A DNA stretch of 30,837 bases from contig JAGCIC010000145.1 in NCBI GenBank assembly GCA_017648805.1, forward strand, positions 1 through 30,837. The letters are read 5' to 3'. The stretch's first letter is position 1. The number at the start of each line of letters is the position of its first letter. Positions 15,490 through 23,518 of the stretch are shown here, in pieces. The stretch comes from Clostridia bacterium (lineage in GTDB: Bacteria > Bacillota_A > Clostridia > Christensenellales > Aristaeellaceae). Position numbers and translations under genes: made by a program. Below the pieces are notes generated by a model. It was given only the letters and a program-made list of their open reading frames with translations. It did not search any database and was not told the origin of the DNA.

Positions 15490-16634
15490 CCGCGGCCTCC
15501 GCGGACCAGTATCACGGGCACGGTCATCTCTTCCTTCGTAAGTCCCGCGTGCATGCCTATCATGTCGGGTATCTTGCCGTTGATTGTGTCGTACCTGATA
15601 TAGGCAGGACCCGTGGCACAGATCAGATAGTCGCCCATGAAGTCCTCGCTCTTGGGATGGGGCGTGCCCTTGCCCATAAGCCCGGTTTTCAGCGCCTCTT
15701 CCCGGGTGAACAGCACGAAGTCCGCCGCCAGGTATTTTTTGAAGGCAGCCTCGAACTGCTCCTTTTTCCAGGGTTTCACGAAACAGGCGGCGCAGCGCGC
15801 CTCGATGGAAGGCGGCATCCACAGACAGTCGTTTATTTCCGGGATCTCGTTAAGGATCACCGGTTTGGTCGCGTCCACCAGTCCGTGGTCGGCGGTTACG
15901 ATCATGAGCGCATCGGAAGGCAGGTCGGAAGCGGCCTGTTCCAGCAGCCGGTTCGCCCGCATGAACTGTTCCACCGTTTCCGGGGCGTTCACGCCCGCGC
16001 TGTGCATGGTGTGGTCGGGCTGGCCGTTGTATATGCCTATGATCTTTTTGCCGGGGCGGCTGCAGTCCTGCACCGCCAGGCGCAGCTGGTCCTCAAAGTC
16101 GTTTATGACGTGGCTTTTGTCAGCGCCGTGGGTGGAGTAGCTGGGGAAGGGGAAGTACATTATCACTTCCGCGTCCGCTTCGCCCGTTTTGAAAGGGGCG
16201 GGCAGGGGCATGAGCGCGGGGGCGGGAGTGCCGCCCGGGTACCTGTCCCCCCGCTTGCTCTCTGTGCCGATAAAGGTGTCTATCTGCGCGGCGCACTCCT
16301 TGAAGTACAGGCTCCAGCCCAGCCAGCCGTGCTGTATGGGACTGAGCCCCGTCCAGATGGAAGTGGTGGCGGCGGTGGTGGTGGAGGGGAACACGGCGGA
16401 AACGCTGCACACGTCGCGCTTTACCAGAAAGCTGTCCGCGCCCAGATGCCTTTTGAGCAGATATTCGCCCATGCCGTCGCACAGCACCAGCAGTATCTTG
16501 TTTATGCCGTCTTTGGCAAGCTCCCTGTCGAGCTCGGGCAGCGACGGATATTCGCCTTTGGCTCCAAAGTACCCCGTTATCGAGGAGTTTATGGACAGGG
16601 AGGAACGGGAGTAGTCGGGAAGCTGGTAATTCAT
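15486..16634 (-). CDS. Alkaline phosphatase superfamily phosphodiesterase/pyrophosphatase
   Basis: A 382-residue cytoplasmic enzyme (no signal peptide) of the type I phosphodiesterase/nucleotide pyrophosphatase branch of the alkaline phosphatase superfamily, expected to hydrolyse a phosphoester or phosphonate with two metal ions. Metal and nucleophile motifs are in order: LVLCDGMGE (Asp53), FPSTTTAATTS (nucleophile Thr85 or Thr86), QPDHTMHSAG, VTADHGLVD and MIGMHAG near the C-terminus. The substrate cannot be read from the sequence. GAGG lies 8 bases before the ATG. It is 79 bases downstream of the end of the gltX coding frame, with no terminator visible, and its stop overlaps the start of the P-type-ATPase-like gene. 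Confidence 0.85.
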   Translation of the reverse strand: MNYQLPDYSRSSLSINSSITGYFGAKGEYPSLPELDRELAKDGINKILLVLCDGMGEYLLKRHLGADSFLVKRDVCSVSAVFPSTTTAATTSIWTGLSPIQHGWLGWSLYFKECAAQIDTFIGTESKRGDRYPGGTPAPALMPLPAPFKTGEADAEVIMYFPFPSYSTHGADKSHVINDFEDQLRLAVQDCSRPGKKIIGIYNGQPDHTMHSAGVNAPETVEQFMRANRLLEQAASDLPSDALMIVTADHGLVDATKPVILNEIPEINDCLWMPPSIEARCAACFVKPWKKEQFEAAFKKYLAADFVLFTREEALKTGLMGKGTPHPKSEDFMGDYLICATGPAYIRYDTINGKIPDMIGMHAGLTKEEMTVPVILVRGGRG

Positions 16635-16713
16635 GGTTTTTCCTCGGAATAAATAGTCGGAGATCGGCGGCGCAGCGGTTTTCAGGCTGCCGTTAACGCC
16701 TGTGTCAGGTTAT

Positions 16714-16905
16714 TTACAGCGCGGCGACGGAAGCCCTGAGCCGCCTGAGCGTCTCGTCCCTGCCCAGCAGGTACATTATCTCGAATGCGCCGCCGGGAGT
16801 GGACTGCCTGCCGGACACGGCGATGCGCAGGGGCCAGAGCATCTGGCCGTTCTTGATGCCCATGTCGGCGATCTTTTCCATCACTTTGTCGTGCAGGGCG
16901 GTCTA
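16714..16905 (-). pseudogene. gltX: C-terminal part of gltX lying beyond an in-frame amber codon
   Basis: The gltX frame stops at TAG (16905-16903) and then continues open for 62 codons to TAA at 16714. These 62 residues have the expected end of glutamyl-tRNA synthetase: TALHDKVMEKIADMGIKNGQ, MLWPLRIAVSGRQSTPGG and LGRDETLRRLRASVAAL, part of the anticodon-binding domain. There is no frameshift and no further damage. No start codon with a ribosome binding site would let it be made separately. It is therefore either read through, inactive because of a recent nonsense mutation, or the result of a base error. Confidence 0.85.
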
Positions 16906-18192
16906 GGTCCATTCGTCAATGCCTTCAAGCAGGGGCAGCGCGGCGTCAAGCGCCGTCTTTGCGGTCGCAAGGTCGCTCTTCTGCTTTTTGTTCACGTACA
17001 GCTCGTTTGAGAACTCCGGCATCTCGGCCAGGAAGTCCACCATGCCGGGCAGCTGGGCGAAGTACTCCGTGCGGGGCTGCAGCAGCTCGCACAGGCGCCT
17101 GTAATCGAAGCGCTTCTCGTCCAGCACCTTGTTCAGCCAGGGGCGGGCGTGCTCCAGGTACTTTTCGGGAGTGAGCGCGCGGATGTACTCGGCGTTGAAC
17201 CAGTTCATTTTCTGTATGTCGAAAATGCTGGGGGACTTGCTCAGGCCCTCCAGGTCGAACACCTGCTTGAGCTCGTCCAGGGAGTAGATTTCCCTTTCGC
17301 CCCGGGGAGACCAGCCCAGCAGCACCAGATAGTTGATCACCGCCTCCACCAGATAGCCCTGGGAAAGCAGGTCCTCGAAGCTGGGGTCGCCCTTGCGCTT
17401 GGACATCTTGCGGGTGATCTCCACCGTTTCGCCGTTCTCGGTAACGGCGGTGTCGCGGCACATGACGGGGGTCAGGTGCACGGATACGGGGGGCTGCCAG
17501 CCGAAGGCCTCGTACAGAAGGTTGTACTTGGGAGCGCTGGACAGGTACTCGTTGCCACGCATCACGTGGGTTATGCCCATCAGGTGGTCGTCGATAACGT
17601 TGGCGAAGTTGTATGTAGGCAGCCCGTCCGCCTTTATCAGCACGTTGTCGTCCAGCGTGGAGCAGTCCACTTCCACGCGGCCGTAGATAACGTCGTCGAA
17701 GCCTGCGCGGCCGGTGGTGGGCACGTTCTGGCGGATCACGTAAGGCTCGCCCGCATCCAGCTTGGCCTGTATCTCCTCTTTGGACAGGTGCAGGCACTTT
17801 TTGTCGTATTTGAAGGTCTCGCCTTTGCTTTCGGCCTCTTTCCGGGCCTCTTCCAGCCGCTCCTTGGTGCAGAAGCAGCGGTAGGCGTGGCCGGAGGCGA
17901 TGAGCTGCTCGGCGTAGGGCATGTACAGGGGCTTTCTCTCGCTCTGTACGTAGGGGCCTGTGGGGCCGCCCACGTCGGGGCCTTCGTCGTGCTCCAGGCC
18001 CGCGGTGGCCAGGGAATTGTATATCACGTCCACGGCGCCGGCGACTTCGCGCTCCTGGTCCGTGTCCTCGATGCGCAGTATGAATTTGCCGCCGTTCCTG
18101 CGCGCCCACAGATAGGCGTACAGGGCGGTCCTTAGATTCCCCAGGTGCATGTAGCCGGTGGGGCTGGGGGCGAAACGGGTGCGTACTTCCAT
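16903..18192 (-). CDS. gltX: Glutamyl-tRNA synthetase, interrupted by an in-frame TAG at codon 430
   Basis: This enzyme charges tRNA with glutamate and is essential unless a second copy exists. The class I signatures are present: [11 protein letters not shown] (HIGH-type, residues 10-19) and KMSKR (262-266). The ATP/glutamate domain (about 1-320) is intact, and the anticodon-binding domain begins normally. At codon 430, after GIDEWT, the frame meets TAG. The conserved last 62 residues follow in frame (see 16714-16905), giving 492 codons in all, the normal family length. The ATG at 18192 is chosen because AAAGGAG lies 6 bases before it and the conserved [12 protein letters not shown] follows; further upstream the frame is open but carries no family sequence. 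It lies 28 bases downstream of glucokinase, probably in the same transcript. Confidence 0.9.
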   Translation of the reverse strand: MEVRTRFAPSPTGYMHLGNLRTALYAYLWARRNGGKFILRIEDTDQEREVAGAVDVIYNSLATAGLEHDEGPDVGGPTGPYVQSERKPLYMPYAEQLIASGHAYRCFCTKERLEEARKEAESKGETFKYDKKCLHLSKEEIQAKLDAGEPYVIRQNVPTTGRAGFDDVIYGRVEVDCSTLDDNVLIKADGLPTYNFANVIDDHLMGITHVMRGNEYLSSAPKYNLLYEAFGWQPPVSVHLTPVMCRDTAVTENGETVEITRKMSKRKGDPSFEDLLSQGYLVEAVINYLVLLGWSPRGEREIYSLDELKQVFDLEGLSKSPSIFDIQKMNWFNAEYIRALTPEKYLEHARPWLNKVLDEKRFDYRRLCELLQPRTEYFAQLPGMVDFLAEMPEFSNELYVNKKQKSDLATAKTALDAALPLLEGIDEWT

Positions 18193-18220
18193 GTTTGACT
18201 CCTTTGATTTGCTGTGTTGT

Positions 18221-19165
18221 TTATTTGCCCAGCATCGCGGCGCCGATGATGCCGGCGTCGTTGCCCAGGGTGGCCAGGGCAATCGTGGCGTAGGGCATGG
18301 TCTTGTAGAACACCATGCCGGGCAGGGTCTTGTTTATGGCGTCCAGCAGGAACTGCCCCGCATGGCTCACGCCGCCGCCCAGCACTATGACTTCCGGGTC
18401 GATCAGGTTGATTATGCTCACCAGGCCTTCGCACAGGTGGAACACATAGTTGTCGAAAACCTTGACGGCGGTCTCGTCCCCCGCCTTGGCGGCGTCGATG
18501 ACGATCTTGGCGGTGATGTCGTCCAGCTTGCCGTCCACGTCCTTATAGATCTTGCTTTCGGGATGCGCCTGGGCGGCTTCGCGGCCGCGGCGGATGATGG
18601 CGCCCGCGGAAGCGTACCTTTCCCAGCAACCCCGGTTGCCGCAGGTGCACTCGTCGCCGCCGGAAACGGTGATCATGTGGCCGATCTCGCTGCCCACGCC
18701 GTGGAAGCCGCTGTACACCTTGCCGCCCAGCACTATGCCGCCGCCCACGCCGGTGCCGAGAGTCACGAATACGCTGGAGTTCTTGCCCTTGCTTACGCCC
18801 GCCACGCTTTCGGCCAGACCCGCCACGGTGGCGTCGTTGCCTATGAAGATGGGCTTTTTGATGGTCTCGTTCATCCATTCGCGCACGGGCACCTCATGCC
18901 AGTACAGGTTGGTGCAGAAGGGCACGTGGCCGGTCACCGGATCCTCTATGCCGGGCAGGCCTACGCCTATGGCCTTGACTTCGTCCTCGGAAATGCCTTC
19001 GTCCCTGATCAGGTCGACGCACAGCCGCGCCATGTCGTCCACTATGGGACGGGCGCCCCTTTCCACCAGGGTGGGGCAGGTGGCCTTGCGCACGATGCGG
19101 CCTTCCTCGTCCACCAGTCCCGCTTTCACGCTCATGCCGCCCAGGTCGATACCGATGTAATACAT
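18221..19165 (-). CDS. glcK: ROK family glucokinase
   Basis: A 314-residue ROK (repressor/ORF/kinase) sugar kinase, most likely phosphorylating glucose with ATP in the cytoplasm. The N-terminal phosphate-binding loop is [16 protein letters not shown]. The catalytic Asp lies in [26 protein letters not shown] and EIGHM are the ROK signature, and [14 protein letters not shown] is the structural zinc site. [12 protein letters not shown] near the C-terminus binds the adenosine. It has no N-terminal DNA-binding domain, so it is a kinase, not a repressor. GGAGG lies 8 bases before the ATG. Its place between hprK and gltX in one run fits a role in sugar catabolism controlled with carbon supply. Another hexose or N-acetylmannosamine could be the substrate. 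Confidence 0.92.
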   Translation of the reverse strand: MYYIGIDLGGMSVKAGLVDEEGRIVRKATCPTLVERGARPIVDDMARLCVDLIRDEGISEDEVKAIGVGLPGIEDPVTGHVPFCTNLYWHEVPVREWMNETIKKPIFIGNDATVAGLAESVAGVSKGKNSSVFVTLGTGVGGGIVLGGKVYSGFHGVGSEIGHMITVSGGDECTCGNRGCWERYASAGAIIRRGREAAQAHPESKIYKDVDGKLDDITAKIVIDAAKAGDETAVKVFDNYVFHLCEGLVSIINLIDPEVIVLGGGVSHAGQFLLDAINKTLPGMVFYKTMPYATIALATLGNDAGIIGAAMLGK

Positions 19166-19185
19166 GATCTTTCCTCCGCTATATA

Positions 19186-19743
19186 TCAGTTGTTTTCAGG
19201 CTCGTTAAAGAATACGCAGGTGTGGTAGGTCACGGTGTTTTTGCCGTTGTGGTAGCGTATGCCGCAGGTGCCCGCCAGCACGTTCACCTCCACGCCGTGA
19301 CTCTCTATGGAAGGATGCAGGCTCTCCGGAAAGCGGCAGGGCGCGTCCGGATAGGTGCAGTTTTTGCAGCGTTTGCAGCCCTCGGTGGCCAGTATGAGCA
19401 GATCGTCGCCCAGCTTTTCCCTGAGCATGGCGAATATGCCCGGCTCCACGGCCATATGGGCGTCCTTGCCCGCTATCATGCCCTCGAAGTCGTAGGAGTC
19501 CTCCAGTTCGTGGCGGGTAGAGAACATGAACACGGTGGTGTAGGCTTTCATCCGCGCTTCGCATTCCTCTATGGGGCCCACGCCCGGGGGGCATGCCCAG
19601 CTTTTGCCGTAAGCGCCGCAGGCGTTCTTTTCGCACAGCTGCCTTACCATGGGGGACACGCGGATCTCTTCTGTCGGGGCGAAACCGCACTCGTACGCGC
19701 CCAGTCTGAGCGCTTCATCCCTGATCTGTTGACGCAGGTTCAT
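19186..19743 (-). CDS. DUF2284 domain-containing predicted metal-binding protein
   Basis: A 185-residue cysteine-rich protein of the DUF2284 family. Conserved features are CEKNACGAYGKSWACPPG near residue 40, MIAGKDAHMAVEPG in the middle, and GCKRCKNCTYPDAPCRFP near residue 130. The closely spaced cysteines suggest an Fe-S cluster or zinc site. The family is common in anaerobes, and no reaction is established. It begins 3 bases after the hprK stop (AAGGAA is 6 bases before the ATG) and ends 20 bases before glucokinase, so it is cotranscribed with both. Confidence 0.85.
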   Translation of the reverse strand: MNLRQQIRDEALRLGAYECGFAPTEEIRVSPMVRQLCEKNACGAYGKSWACPPGVGPIEECEARMKAYTTVFMFSTRHELEDSYDFEGMIAGKDAHMAVEPGIFAMLREKLGDDLLILATEGCKRCKNCTYPDAPCRFPESLHPSIESHGVEVNVLAGTCGIRYHNGKNTVTYHTCVFFNEPENN

Positions 19744-19746
19744 GTT

Positions 19747-20661
19747 TTATTCCTTTCCGGTCAGCTTTTCCTGCCTGCTCAGAAGCACGTCGGCGGCGGA
19801 AAAACCCATCTGCTTCAGGCGCAGGTTGCGGGCGGCTACTTCCAGAACTATGGCGATGTTGCGCCCGGGGTGTATGGGGAGCAGCAGATAAGGCACCTTT
19901 ACGCCCAGTATCTCCTTGGTCTGGGTGCTCATGCCCAGGCGTTCGTAAGACGCGCCTTCCTGCCACATTTCCATGTGCACCACCAGGTCTATGGACTTGG
20001 AGCGGATCACGCTGGCCACTCCGTACATGGTGTATATGTCTATCAGGCCTATGCCGCGGATCTCCATAAGGTGGCGTATGGCTTCGGGCGCGGTGCCGGT
20101 CAGGCGGGTCTCGTTGACCTTCTTGATCTCCACCACGTCGTCCGCCACCAGCCGGTGCCCGCGCTTGACAAGTTCCAGCGCGCTTTCGCTTTTGCCCACG
20201 CCGCTTTTGCCGGTGATGAGCAAGCCCACGCCGTACACGTCCACCAGCACGCCGTGCATGGTGATGCTGGGTGCCAGGGCGTCACGCAGGTAGTTGATTA
20301 TGTCCATCTCCAGCTTGACGGTGATCTCGTTGGTGCGGTACACGGGGATGGAGCGCTTCTTCGCCAGTTCCAGCATTATGGGGGGAATGGAGTGTCCCCG
20401 GCACACTATCACGCAGGGCAGGGCGAAGGAGAAAAACGTGTTGAGCCGCGCACCCAGGGTAGCTTCGCTCAGCGTATCCAGATACGCCATTTCCACCTTG
20501 CCGAACAGCTGGGGGCGCTCAAAGGCGAAAAAATCCCAGTAGCCGGTAAGCTGGAGGCCGGGGCGGCAGATGTTGGCTTCGTTTATGGGCAGTTCCCCGG
20601 TGGCGCTGGGCACGATTATGTCCAGCTTCAGCGCGGAAACGAGATCGGCTTCCCTTATCAT
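19747..20661 (-). CDS. hprK: HPr kinase/phosphorylase
   Basis: This bifunctional enzyme phosphorylates and dephosphorylates Ser46 of HPr, setting carbon catabolite control and sugar uptake in Bacillota. The 304 residues match the family. The N-terminal regulatory domain (about 1-130) is followed by the Walker A motif ITGKSGVGKSESALEL, then RLVADDVVEI. The signature MEIRGIGLIDI and the C-terminal phosphorylase region LLPIHPGRNIAIVLEVAARN follow. The ATG overlaps the stop of the HAD hydrolase gene as ATGA, and GGAG is 8 bases upstream. HPr itself and CcpA are not in the window. The neighbours glcK and, more distantly, pfkA are consistent with its role. Confidence 0.95.
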   Translation of the reverse strand: MIREADLVSALKLDIIVPSATGELPINEANICRPGLQLTGYWDFFAFERPQLFGKVEMAYLDTLSEATLGARLNTFFSFALPCVIVCRGHSIPPIMLELAKKRSIPVYRTNEITVKLEMDIINYLRDALAPSITMHGVLVDVYGVGLLITGKSGVGKSESALELVKRGHRLVADDVVEIKKVNETRLTGTAPEAIRHLMEIRGIGLIDIYTMYGVASVIRSKSIDLVVHMEMWQEGASYERLGMSTQTKEILGVKVPYLLLPIHPGRNIAIVLEVAARNLRLKQMGFSAADVLLSRQEKLTGKE

Positions 20662-21464
20662 GCTTCAAGCTCCTTTAACAGCGTTCTGGCTACGCCCAGG
20701 TCGGTGTTGGGCGGGCAGATCACAAAGCGCGGAGAATGGTTTTTAACGCTCTCGGGCGCGTTTTCCATAACGAAGGGGTACCTTGCCCACAAAAGCATGT
20801 CCAGGTCGTTCTGGCCGTCTCCGAAGGCGCAGGTCTCGTCCGGTGCGACGCCCAGCGACTTTCTCAGAAATTCCAGAGCGCCCGCCTTGGAGGTCTCGTT
20901 GCCCACGCACTCTATCATGTGCTTCTGACTCTGCATCAGCGTTGCGCGGCCCTCGAATTTCTGCTTAAGTATGGGCAGGGCTTTGGCGGCGCCTTCGGGA
21001 CTGTCCAGTATCAGCAGCTTCATGGGCGCTTCGGTGAGGCTTTGGGAAATGGGCTTGCCCGTCACCCGGGCTTTGACGCCGCACAGTTCCTCGTAGCCAC
21101 GGGTCAGGGAGCAGTAATAGGGCGCGATGTAGCTGCCGCCCACGAAGGCGTGCAGGTACAGCCCCATTTTCTCCGCTTCCAGCGCGATCTCTCTGGCAAG
21201 GTCTATCTCTACGGGCGTCTGGTAGAGCACCCTGCCGCTTAACAGGTCCACCACCGCGCCGCCGTTATAGCACACCGCCGGGGCGTTGACGCCCAGCTTT
21301 TCCGCGATGCCCTTGAGCGCGGGCGGCATGCGCCCGGAAGACAGCACGAAGTAGGCGCCTTTGTCCATGCAGGCGCGGGCGGCTTTGACCGTCTCTTCTT
21401 CCAGTTCCCGTTTGGGGTTCAAAAGCGTACCGTCTATGTCAACGGCGATGAGCTTAAAGCGCAT
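20658..21464 (-). CDS. Cof-type HAD-IIB family sugar-phosphate phosphatase
   Basis: A 268-residue haloacid-dehalogenase-superfamily hydrolase of subclass IIB. Motif I is AVDIDGTLLNP with the nucleophile and acid Asp pair (residues 9 and 11). Motif II is FVLSSGRMP, the motif III Lys is in the C-terminal half (ETSKAGALEFL), and motif IV is CAFGDGQNDLDML. A IIB-type cap lies between motifs II and III. Such proteins dephosphorylate sugar phosphates, flavin or pyridoxal phosphate with low specificity, so the substrate is not assigned. AAGGAG is 5 bases before the ATG. It overlaps hprK by 4 bases and follows the transglutaminase-like gene by 9. Confidence 0.9.
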   Translation of the reverse strand: MRFKLIAVDIDGTLLNPKRELEEETVKAARACMDKGAYFVLSSGRMPPALKGIAEKLGVNAPAVCYNGGAVVDLLSGRVLYQTPVEIDLAREIALEAEKMGLYLHAFVGGSYIAPYYCSLTRGYEELCGVKARVTGKPISQSLTEAPMKLLILDSPEGAAKALPILKQKFEGRATLMQSQKHMIECVGNETSKAGALEFLRKSLGVAPDETCAFGDGQNDLDMLLWARYPFVMENAPESVKNHSPRFVICPPNTDLGVARTLLKELEA

Positions 21465-21473
21465 GCTCGCTCC

Positions 21474-22844
21474 TTACAGTTTTTTGAATTCGGTGACCGT
21501 GTCGGTCTTGTCGTATTCCAGGTTGTCCAGCCCGCGCGTCCCGGTTTCCACCTCGCCGTCCTGATTGTCGCAGGGATCGTAGCGCAGGAAATGCTTGGGC
21601 GGGTCGAAATCCTTGTAATAGGCTCGGTTGGCCACCATTCGGAAGGGGTCCAGGGTGCCGAAGTAATAGTCCCAGCGTTCGGGTTTGCCGTTTCTGCGGG
21701 CGCCGCCGCCGAAGGAGGGGTCGGCGAACAGCCAGCCGAACTCCCGGGTGTAGAACATCGCCCAGTCGTGGTTGCCCGTGGTCTTGTAGCCCACGGTAAG
21801 GCCGCTCTGCCAGCGGGCGGGGATGCCCAGTATCCGGCACAGTGCGATGAACAGCACCGCCTGTATGCCGCAGTCGCCCTTGTAGTTCACGGCGGCGTAC
21901 TGGGCGTGGTTCTCTATCAGGCTGTAGCTGCGCATGAAACTGTAGCGCACGTGGGTGGTTATGTAGTCATACACCCGCCGGGCCAGGTACAGCGGCCGTG
22001 TCTCTTCGCCGGCGATCTGCTTTGCCAGGTTGGTGAGGTACGGGGTGAACACTATGTGTGGGTATTGCTGCTCCAGGTCTTCGGGCACCGGCGCGGGCAC
22101 GGAGGGATACACGATATACGGCGCTTCCCCGAAGGGGCGCACGTACTTAAGGCGGGAAGTGTAGGCGAAGCTCACTTCAAATGGCGTGTTTTCGCCGAGC
22201 GTACGCCTGTAGCACACTGTCCTGTGATACGCGTCGGCGGGCGCGACAAAGCCATCGCTGTCGGCGGTGATCGCTATGTCCTCCGCCGCCTGCTGGGCGG
22301 AAGGCGCGGGCACGGGGATGTGCACGGTGTAAGTTTCGCCCTTTTCGAACGCGGTGTCCTCTATTTTAAGGCCGGAAGTCACGGAAAAACGGTAACCCGC
22401 TTCGCCCTTTTGCTTGATCTCGGCGATGAACTCGTCCAGGTCGGGGGAATCCTTGTCCGGGGGAGCCATTTCCCGGTCCTTCCATTCCGGGTGGAACTTG
22501 AGCAGCGAGCCCGCAAAGCTGGTGACGTAGCGCTTTTCGCCCTTAACGAATATGTAATCCACCTGGCCTTCCAGCTCCGCCTCGTCCAGTTCCGCTTCGG
22601 TAAAGCCGCTTATGCGCTTTTTTGCGACTTCCAGCGCGGCTTCCCGGTCATATGGGTAACGCTTTATCAGCCGGGGCAGGGTCTGCTTTTCGAACTCCAG
22701 GCGCGCTTTGAGCATATCGCTGGTGCGGGGAGCAGCCAGCTTGCGCTCTATAAGGCGCAGACACAGCTCAAATTCGCCGGCGTGCTTGGCCCGCAAAATG
22801 TCTTCCGGCAGGGGGATCAGCAGGTTTTCGGGATGGTCGAACAT
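21474..22844 (-). CDS. Transglutaminase-like domain protein, cytoplasmic
   Basis: A 456-residue protein with a C-terminal transglutaminase-like (cysteine protease fold) domain and an intact triad: Cys325 in YKGDCGIQAVLF, His359 in GNHDWAMFY and Asp375 in FADPSFGGG. The region before it (about 1-150) is helical and charged; residues 150-250 look beta-rich. There is no signal peptide or membrane segment, so it acts inside the cell, unlike many transglutaminase-domain proteins. It could be a peptidase or an amide-forming or deamidating enzyme. GAGGAGG is 7 bases before the ATG and lies inside the end of hypB, which it overlaps by 28 bases, so the two are coupled. Confidence 0.83.
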   Translation of the reverse strand: MFDHPENLLIPLPEDILRAKHAGEFELCLRLIERKLAAPRTSDMLKARLEFEKQTLPRLIKRYPYDREAALEVAKKRISGFTEAELDEAELEGQVDYIFVKGEKRYVTSFAGSLLKFHPEWKDREMAPPDKDSPDLDEFIAEIKQKGEAGYRFSVTSGLKIEDTAFEKGETYTVHIPVPAPSAQQAAEDIAITADSDGFVAPADAYHRTVCYRRTLGENTPFEVSFAYTSRLKYVRPFGEAPYIVYPSVPAPVPEDLEQQYPHIVFTPYLTNLAKQIAGEETRPLYLARRVYDYITTHVRYSFMRSYSLIENHAQYAAVNYKGDCGIQAVLFIALCRILGIPARWQSGLTVGYKTTGNHDWAMFYTREFGWLFADPSFGGGARRNGKPERWDYYFGTLDPFRMVANRAYYKDFDPPKHFLRYDPCDNQDGEVETGTRGLDNLEYDKTDTVTEFKKL

Positions 22845-23491
22845 ACGCGCCTCCTCAATTCGTCCGCAAGCGTCTCGACGCCTTCTCCATTTTTGCAGGA
22901 GAGGGGGAATACGGGCAGGGACGGGTTTATATTCGCAAGGTTGGCCTTGAGTCTGTCAAAATCGAAGTCGAAAACGGGCAGGGTGTCGCACTTGGTGACG
23001 CCCAGAAGCTCGCTCACTTGGAACATCAGCGGATACTTAAGGGGCTTGTCGTCGCCCTCGGGCACGCTTAAAAGCATGAGTTTCAGCTGCGCGCCGGTGT
23101 CGAACTCCGCGGGGCACACCATATTGCCCACGTTTTCAAGGAACACCAGCTGCGGCAGCCCATCCCCGAAAGCCTTAAGCCCTTCCAGGGTCATTTTCGC
23201 GTCCATGTGGCACATTCCGCCGGTGTGCAGCTGCACCGCTTTCGCCCCGTGCAGGGCTGCGGCGCGGGCGTCCACGTCGCTGTCCACGTCCGCCTCCATT
23301 ACGCCTATGGAGAAATCGCCCCTGAGCAGGTCGATAAGCCGGCACAGCAATGTGGTCTTGCCTGCCCCGGGGGAGGCCATGAGGTTTATCAGGAACACGC
23401 CCTTTTCTTCAAGAAAAGCGCGGACTTTTTCGGCGCGGGCGGCGTTTTCCGCCTCTATCCCCGCGCGGACGTCAAGGATAGGTATGTACAT
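22817..23491 (-). CDS. hypB: Hydrogenase nickel incorporation GTPase HypB
   Basis: HypB delivers nickel to [NiFe]-hydrogenase (or, with partners, to other nickel enzymes) using GTP. The 224 residues contain the P-loop ASPGAGKTTLL (residues 39-49). The switch region EADVDSDVDA follows, then the G-domain metal site Cys94-His95 in GGMCHMDA with Cys125 in NVGNMVCPAEFD, spaced as in HypB. The guanine-specificity motif is TKCD in place of the common NKxD or SKxD. There is no histidine-rich stretch or N-terminal CxxCGC motif, so it is the short form. HypA, HypC-F and hydrogenase subunits are absent from the window. Upstream of the ATG only a weak AGG-type site is visible, 27 bases after the Fe-S flavoprotein gene. 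Confidence 0.9.
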   Translation of the reverse strand: MYIPILDVRAGIEAENAARAEKVRAFLEEKGVFLINLMASPGAGKTTLLCRLIDLLRGDFSIGVMEADVDSDVDARAAALHGAKAVQLHTGGMCHMDAKMTLEGLKAFGDGLPQLVFLENVGNMVCPAEFDTGAQLKLMLLSVPEGDDKPLKYPLMFQVSELLGVTKCDTLPVFDFDFDRLKANLANINPSLPVFPLSCKNGEGVETLADELRRRVCSTIPKTC

Positions 23492-23518
23492 ATCTGTCAG
23501 AGATAAACCTACGTTGTT

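Noticed and set aside
16714..18192. Genome-wide reassignment of TAG to a sense codon
   Set aside because: ftsH, the COG2509-type flavoprotein gene and the proline/arginine-rich protein gene end in TAG at positions that suit their families, so TAG still works as a stop here. One internal TAG in gltX does not show recoding.
19222..20928. A 568-codon plus-strand frame opposite the DUF2284 and hprK genes
   Set aside because: Antisense shadow of genes with recognisable catalytic motifs; no start signals.
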